From DB1 sp049323655 (GTDB lineage Bacteria > Desulfobacterota > Desulfobulbia > Desulfobulbales > SURF-16), in contig JBMONO010000016.1 of assembly GCA_049323655.1 (NCBI GenBank), positions 1-64,000 of the forward strand: a DNA stretch of 64,000 bases. Reading direction: 5' to 3'. Below are positions 59,952-64,000 of the stretch, in pieces. A model generated the notes under the pieces. That model saw only the letters and a list, made by a program, of their open reading frames with translations, made no database searches and was not told the origin of the DNA. Each line of letters starts with the position of its first letter. The first letter of the stretch is position 1. A program made the translations under genes and the position numbers.

Positions 59952-62587
59952 TGGTCTCCTGCCGAATCCGCACCTACCTGCTCTTTTTCATCTCCGCCGT
60001 CACCCTCCTGCTCGCCGGGGCCTTTACCACGCTGTATACCCGACAGTTCAAGGAACACACCGTCACCAACCTGTCCGAATACGGACTGACCATCGCCCGC
60101 AACATCTCGGTCGCCGCCATTGACCACATCATCACCGAGAATTTCGCCCCCCTCTTGGAACTGACCCACGAACTATCGGCAATGCCCAACGTCATTTCCA
60201 TTGAGATCAGCAACAGCAGCTGGAACATCCTGGCCGCCACCGACATGGCCCGGATAGGCAACACCATGGAACACCGGCACCACGGGATCTGCCTGTTGCA
60301 GGAAAAGCACCAGTGCATCCACTTCGACCAGGCAACCGGCAGACTCGTCATCAACACCGAGATTCTGCTCAGTGACCTGCTGATGGGCTACAGCACCGTC
60401 ACCATCTCTTTGGCAGAAATGACGGCCCACCTTGACCGGATCTACAACCGCGGCGCCCTGACCGCCCTGATCTTCTGGCTGCTCGCCGTCGGTCTCGGCC
60501 TTCTCCTCTCCCGCATGCTGACCAGACCGGTGAAGAGCTTTATGGAGACAACAGAAGGAATCAGCCAGGGAAACTTCGCCGTAACGTTGCCCTCACCGCG
60601 CGGGGTCTATGAACTGGAAAAATTCTCCGAAGCGCTTTCGGTCATGACCCGGGCCATCGCTGCCCGGGAGGAGGCCTTGCAGCAGTCGGAAAAAAAATAC
60701 CGCCACCTCTTCCAGCGGGCCATGGAGGGCATCTTCGTCTGCGATAAAAACGGCGTGTTTCAGGACGTCAATCCGGCCATGGTGACCATCTTCGGCTATG
60801 AGAGCCGGGAGGAGCTGCTCGGTCGCAATCTGTTCAGCGACATCTTCGCTTCCGATGAGGGTCAGGAGATCGTCACCAAACTGACCAGCGGCGAGATCTC
60901 GGTCAGGAATCACGAGGTGAGAATGGTGCGCAGGGACAGCGGTCACATTTTCATCTCTCTTTCCTGCCAGGCGGTCAGGGATGAAAAAGGCAAGACGATT
61001 CGTTTTGAGGGGCTGCTGCGGGATATCACCCGACAAAAACAGGCGGCAGAGGAGATCGACCGCATGCGCAACTACCTCAACAACATCATCGAATCGATGC
61101 CCTCCATGCTGGTCACCGTCAACCAGAATTCGGAGATCACCCAGTGGAACAGCGCCGCCCATGCGGCAACCGGCGTGCCGCCAGAGGAGGCACTTGGCAG
61201 AAAGATCTGGGATATCGCGCCGTTTTTTCTCAAATACCGGCAACTCATCCAGACCAGCAAGGCCAACCGGGAACCGATTCGTCTCCATCGCGAACAGATG
61301 GAACATCGGCCGGTACAGACCTTCAATCTCACCATCTTCCCCCTGATCGCCAACGGGGTGGAAGGGGTTACCTTGCGCGTTGACGACATCACTGAGCTCG
61401 AATTAAAGGAAAAACAGCTGCGCCAGGCTCAGAAGATGGAATCTGTCGGCACCCTGGCCGGCGGTTTGGCCCATGATTTCAACAACGTCCTGGGCGGCAT
61501 CCTCGGCAATCTCTCCCTCATCCAGTTCCGGCTGGACAAGCATGAAATCATCTCTGAGCATGAACTGCGGGAATACGTGGACCGCATGAACAACGCCGGT
61601 TTTCGCGCCGCCGATATGGTGCGCCAGCTCCTGACCCTCTCCCGCAAGCAGGAAATGGATATGGTGCCGGTGGATCTCAACCTGGCGGTCAAGCATGTCC
61701 GCAAGATCGGCGACAACACCTTTGACAAATCGATCAGAATCATTGTCCGGCCGGCGGCAAACCCCGCCTATGTCATGGCCGACCCGACCCAGATCGAACA
61801 GGTCATCCTCAACATCTGCATCAACGCCTCCCATGCCATGACCATCATGCGGGAAAACGATGCCTGGGGCGGCACCCTGACCATCGAACTCGCCCGGATC
61901 AGCGCCGACCCCATTTTCCGCAAAACCCACCCAGAAGCCCATGAAGGGCTCTACTGGCAACTTTCCATCAGCGACACCGGCGTGGGAATGGACACGAAAA
62001 CCGTCTCCAAGATTTTCGATCCTTTCTTTACCACCAAGGACACGAGCAAAGGAACCGGCCTTGGGCTGGCCATGGCCTACAACATCGTCAAGCAACTCGG
62101 CGGCTTTATCGACGTCTATTCGGAGGAAGGACTGGGTTCCACATTCAGCATCTATCTGCCGCTGCTCGAACGGGAGGGGGCTGACTCCGAGAACCAGAAA
62201 AAGATTCATATCCATCCAGGCACCGGCACAATTCTGGTGGTTGACGATGATGAGATTCTGCGGGAAACCTCCCGGGCCATCCTTGAATCAGCGGGCTATA
62301 CGGTGCTTACCGCCAACAACGGCCAGCAAGGTGTCGATCTCTACCGGGAACAACAGGAGCAGATCAGCGTCGTTGTCCTTGATCTGGTCATGCCGATCAT
62401 GTCCGGTCGTGAAGCGTTTCTTGAACTGCGCAAAATCAATCCCGCGGTCAAGGTGCTGCTGGTCTCCGGCTTCCGACAGGATGCCCGGGTGGAAGAGGTG
62501 ATGCGTCTCGGGGTCAATGCCTTTTTACAGAAACCCTTTACCATTGAAAGCCTGACTCATGCGATACGGGAGATGCAGGAGCAGTGA
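59951..62587 (+). CDS. Hybrid sensor histidine kinase with two PAS domains and a receiver
   Basis: An 878-residue membrane kinase. TM1 at about 8-28, a periplasmic domain to 155, TM2 at about 157-178, then HAMP, PAS 1 (about 245-360), PAS 2 (about 375-490), HisKA with the phospho-His near 508 (AHDFNNVLGGILGN), HATPase with DTGVGMDTKTVSKIFDPFF and GTGLGLAMAYNIV, and a C-terminal receiver with Asp near 813 (VVLDLVMPIMSG). It is translationally coupled to the PhnD-like protein, which implies ligand input from the periplasm. Confidence 0.92.
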   Translation: MVSCRIRTYLLFFISAVTLLLAGAFTTLYTRQFKEHTVTNLSEYGLTIARNISVAAIDHIITENFAPLLELTHELSAMPNVISIEISNSSWNILAATDMARIGNTMEHRHHGICLLQEKHQCIHFDQATGRLVINTEILLSDLLMGYSTVTISLAEMTAHLDRIYNRGALTALIFWLLAVGLGLLLSRMLTRPVKSFMETTEGISQGNFAVTLPSPRGVYELEKFSEALSVMTRAIAAREEALQQSEKKYRHLFQRAMEGIFVCDKNGVFQDVNPAMVTIFGYESREELLGRNLFSDIFASDEGQEIVTKLTSGEISVRNHEVRMVRRDSGHIFISLSCQAVRDEKGKTIRFEGLLRDITRQKQAAEEIDRMRNYLNNIIESMPSMLVTVNQNSEITQWNSAAHAATGVPPEEALGRKIWDIAPFFLKYRQLIQTSKANREPIRLHREQMEHRPVQTFNLTIFPLIANGVEGVTLRVDDITELELKEKQLRQAQKMESVGTLAGGLAHDFNNVLGGILGNLSLIQFRLDKHEIISEHELREYVDRMNNAGFRAADMVRQLLTLSRKQEMDMVPVDLNLAVKHVRKIGDNTFDKSIRIIVRPAANPAYVMADPTQIEQVILNICINASHAMTIMRENDAWGGTLTIELARISADPIFRKTHPEAHEGLYWQLSISDTGVGMDTKTVSKIFDPFFTTKDTSKGTGLGLAMAYNIVKQLGGFIDVYSEEGLGSTFSIYLPLLEREGADSENQKKIHIHPGTGTILVVDDDEILRETSRAILESAGYTVLTANNGQQGVDLYREQQEQISVVVLDLVMPIMSGREAFLELRKINPAVKVLLVSGFRQDARVEEVMRLGVNAFLQKPFTIESLTHAIREMQEQ

Positions 62588-62593
62588 GGATCC

Positions 62594-63037
62594 GTGTTGC
62601 ACAGACATCGCTACGGGGAGGGAGGAGGGGTGTTCAGTGAGATGCTTGATGCCCTGCGGGCCGGCATGATTCCGGAAAGCGTCACCCTTGGTCAGCGTTT
62701 GCGCGCCGGGCTGACCAAAAAGGCGGCCATTCTCCGCCAGCCTCCCCCGTTCTGGCCCGGAGACCCAAAGATCAACCCGCCTGCCGCTCACCTGCTCTGG
62801 GCGGCCATCATTGTCGCGGACCAGGAGGGTTTTGAGCTGGCGGCGGACCTCATGGTGCTGGAACAGATGAAAAAATACGGAGGGGCAAAGGATGGAGTCG
62901 GGGCGCGACGGCGGCTGGAGCTGATCCGGGCAGAAACCGCACGGCTGCTGCACCTTCTCCAGGACATGGAAATCGCCCGGCTTATCAGGAAAAAGGCGGA
63001 GAACCTCCTGGACGGGCCAGTGCTACCGGATGTTTGA
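62594..63037 (+). CDS. Uncharacterised protein downstream of the hybrid kinase
   Basis: A 147-residue soluble protein with no recognised family. It has a Pro-rich stretch (RQPPPFWPGDPKINPPAAHL) and a helical C-terminal half (RRRLELIRAETARLLHLLQD). The GTG at 62594 follows GAGGAT. An ATG at 62642 with GGAGGAGGGG further upstream is the alternative. It starts six bases after the kinase stop, so it is probably in the same operon, and its 3' end overlaps the opposing response regulator by 15 bases. Confidence 0.55.
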   Translation: MLHRHRYGEGGGVFSEMLDALRAGMIPESVTLGQRLRAGLTKKAAILRQPPPFWPGDPKINPPAAHLLWAAIIVADQEGFELAADLMVLEQMKKYGGAKDGVGARRRLELIRAETARLLHLLQDMEIARLIRKKAENLLDGPVLPDV

Positions 63038-63610
63038 GGAATCTGAATCCTCTTGTTTTTTTTTCTGCGCACATTGTTCACAACAGACCTGATTGATGCA
63101 GATCCCGGTTTTGCGCCGCAGATACTGTTCCAGTTCGACCCACTCTCCTTCGCCCGGTTCCTTGCCGGTGTCATCGCGAATCTTTTTGCAGACCGCGCAG
63201 ACCGGCAAAATATTTTCAAAATAGCGCACCCGTTTGCGCAGATCCTCGCGGGCCAGCGCGCGCTCGACCCGCATGAAAAGCTCGGTCAGCTCACAGGGCT
63301 TCATCAGATAATCATCCGCCCCGAGCCGCAGCGCCTCGATGGCCGAGGAGAGATCGGCATAGCCGGTGAGCAGACAAACGGCCATATCGGGATACAGCGC
63401 TTTCGCCCGCTTGATCAGCTCGATGCCGTCCATACCCTCCATGAGCAGATCGCTGATCAGCAGATGATAGGAATCCTGCTCCAGCCTGGCCAGCCCTTCT
63501 TCGCCGCTCTCCGCGCACTCAACCGCGTACCCCTGCTCGGAGAGTCCCCAGTGCAGACTTTTCAGCACAATCGGTTCATCGTCAACGATCAGGATCCGCT
63601 TTTTCACCAT
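63023..63610 (-). CDS. Response regulator with a C-terminal cysteine-rich domain
   Basis: A 195-residue protein. The receiver (1-120) has ILIVDDEPIVLKSL, the phosphoacceptor in LISDLLMEGMDG and DDYLMKPCE. The tail has VCAVCKKIRDDTG and GEWVELEQYLRRKTGICI then NQVCCEQC, the CxxCxxIRDxxGxW...HxxC-type motif found at the ends of many PAS and GGDEF proteins and of unknown role, probably metal or redox sensing. It converges on the hybrid-kinase operon and is a plausible partner, which cannot be shown here. Confidence 0.87.
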   Translation of the reverse strand: MVKKRILIVDDEPIVLKSLHWGLSEQGYAVECAESGEEGLARLEQDSYHLLISDLLMEGMDGIELIKRAKALYPDMAVCLLTGYADLSSAIEALRLGADDYLMKPCELTELFMRVERALAREDLRKRVRYFENILPVCAVCKKIRDDTGKEPGEGEWVELEQYLRRKTGICINQVCCEQCAQKKKQEDSDSSNIR

Positions 63611-63622
63611 GGGCTGCTCCCG

Positions 63623-64000
63623 TCATGCCGTCTTCTTCATGGCGGCCCGGCCACTGCCATGCCAGCCGGCCCGGCGGATCTGCCGGACGAACGTTTCGGC
63701 GATTTCCCATTTGTTGAGTGGACTGATCAGATACAAACCATCAACAAAGGGGGCGATATCGGCAATGAGCTGTTCGGTAATTTCCATGGCAGCCTTGCGC
63801 TGATCCGCCACTGCCTCAAAACTCCACAGTTTTTTACGGATCGCCGCCGGGATGGAGATACCCGGCACCTCGTTGTGGAGAAAATCAGCGTTGCGGGCGG
63901 AGATGAGCGGAAAGATGCCGGGGAAAATGAGTAGATCGAGATGACTGGTCTGTTCCACCATGGCCGCCACTGCGTCTTTGTCGAACAGGGGCTGGGTCAT
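63623..64000 (-). CDS. C-terminal part of a second methylenetetrahydrofolate reductase (MetF-like), cut by window end
   Basis: The last 125 residues of a larger protein. LLIFPGIFPLISARNADFLH then NEVPGISIP, and DGLYLISPLNKWEIAETF near the end, match the C-terminal end of the MetF barrel, especially of the bifunctional homocysteine S-methyltransferase/MTHFR proteins. The gene continues past 64000, so the fusion cannot be confirmed. It ends 12 bases before the response regulator start, in the same direction. Confidence 0.8.
   Translation of the reverse strand: MTQPLFDKDAVAAMVEQTSHLDLLIFPGIFPLISARNADFLHNEVPGISIPAAIRKKLWSFEAVADQRKAAMEITEQLIADIAPFVDGLYLISPLNKWEIAETFVRQIRRAGWHGSGRAAMKKTA

Overview
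The window looks like a chromosomal segment of a sulfate-reducing or related anaerobe of the Desulfobacterota, most likely near Desulfobulbales. This is inferred from gene content: a split-Soret-type cytochrome, a PxxKW cysteine-rich protein, a membrane-bound [NiFe] uptake hydrogenase with its full maturation set, a MetF-MetV type fusion, LpxI instead of LpxH, and two methylenetetrahydrofolate reductases. Most of the DNA is GC-rich and densely coding. The first 2 kb is clearly more AT-rich and is mobile in character. I saw no rRNA, tRNA or CRISPR array.

Layout. 1-2.1 kb: degenerate copies of the 5' part of a REP-associated (Y1/RAYT) transposase gene next to two small membrane-protein genes separated by an integron-type attC site. 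2.5-6.6 kb: a thermolysin-like protease and a sigma-54 activator with a degenerate receiver. 6.7-16.8 kb: housekeeping and envelope genes (der, an AmgK/MurU-like pair, lpxI-lpxA-fabZ-lpxD, an IHF-like gene, eno, pilC). 17-27 kb: PxxKW protein, response regulator, Bax inhibitor-1 protein, MBL hydrolase, a very large SNF2 helicase and the split-Soret cytochrome. 27.2-28.5 kb: a eukaryote-like bifunctional PFK-2/FBPase-2. 28.6-28.9 kb: a small gene with two adjacent in-frame TGA codons, a SECIS-like hairpin and a terminator, read here as a selenoprotein that normal ORF calling breaks in two. 29.2-32.6 kb: a coupled three-gene operon of C39-like peptidase, RimK-type ATP-grasp ligase and GCS2-type ligase, which looks like a peptide-ligation system. 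33-41.7 kb: assorted stress, sensing and sulfur genes. 41.8-53.2 kb: one long minus-strand run, hydrogenase small, large and cytochrome b subunits, hypF, a methyltransferase, hypC, hypD, hypE, the maturation protease, hypA, hypB and aat. 53.6-64 kb: waaC, an M48 protease, a divergent metF-metV fusion separated from it by a 9-bp tandem repeat, a PhnD-like binding protein coupled to a hybrid kinase, a response regulator and the end of a second MTHFR.

Scattered through intergenic spaces are two families of 100-135 bp repeats (four and three copies) that share an end motif and carry hairpins. Several abut start codons.

Main points for follow-up: the double-Sec candidate at 28611-28943, the ATP-grasp/GCS2/C39 operon, the attC-bearing cassettes, the REP-like families, and the PhnD/hybrid-kinase module. 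All functional calls rest on reading motifs by eye. No database search was run.
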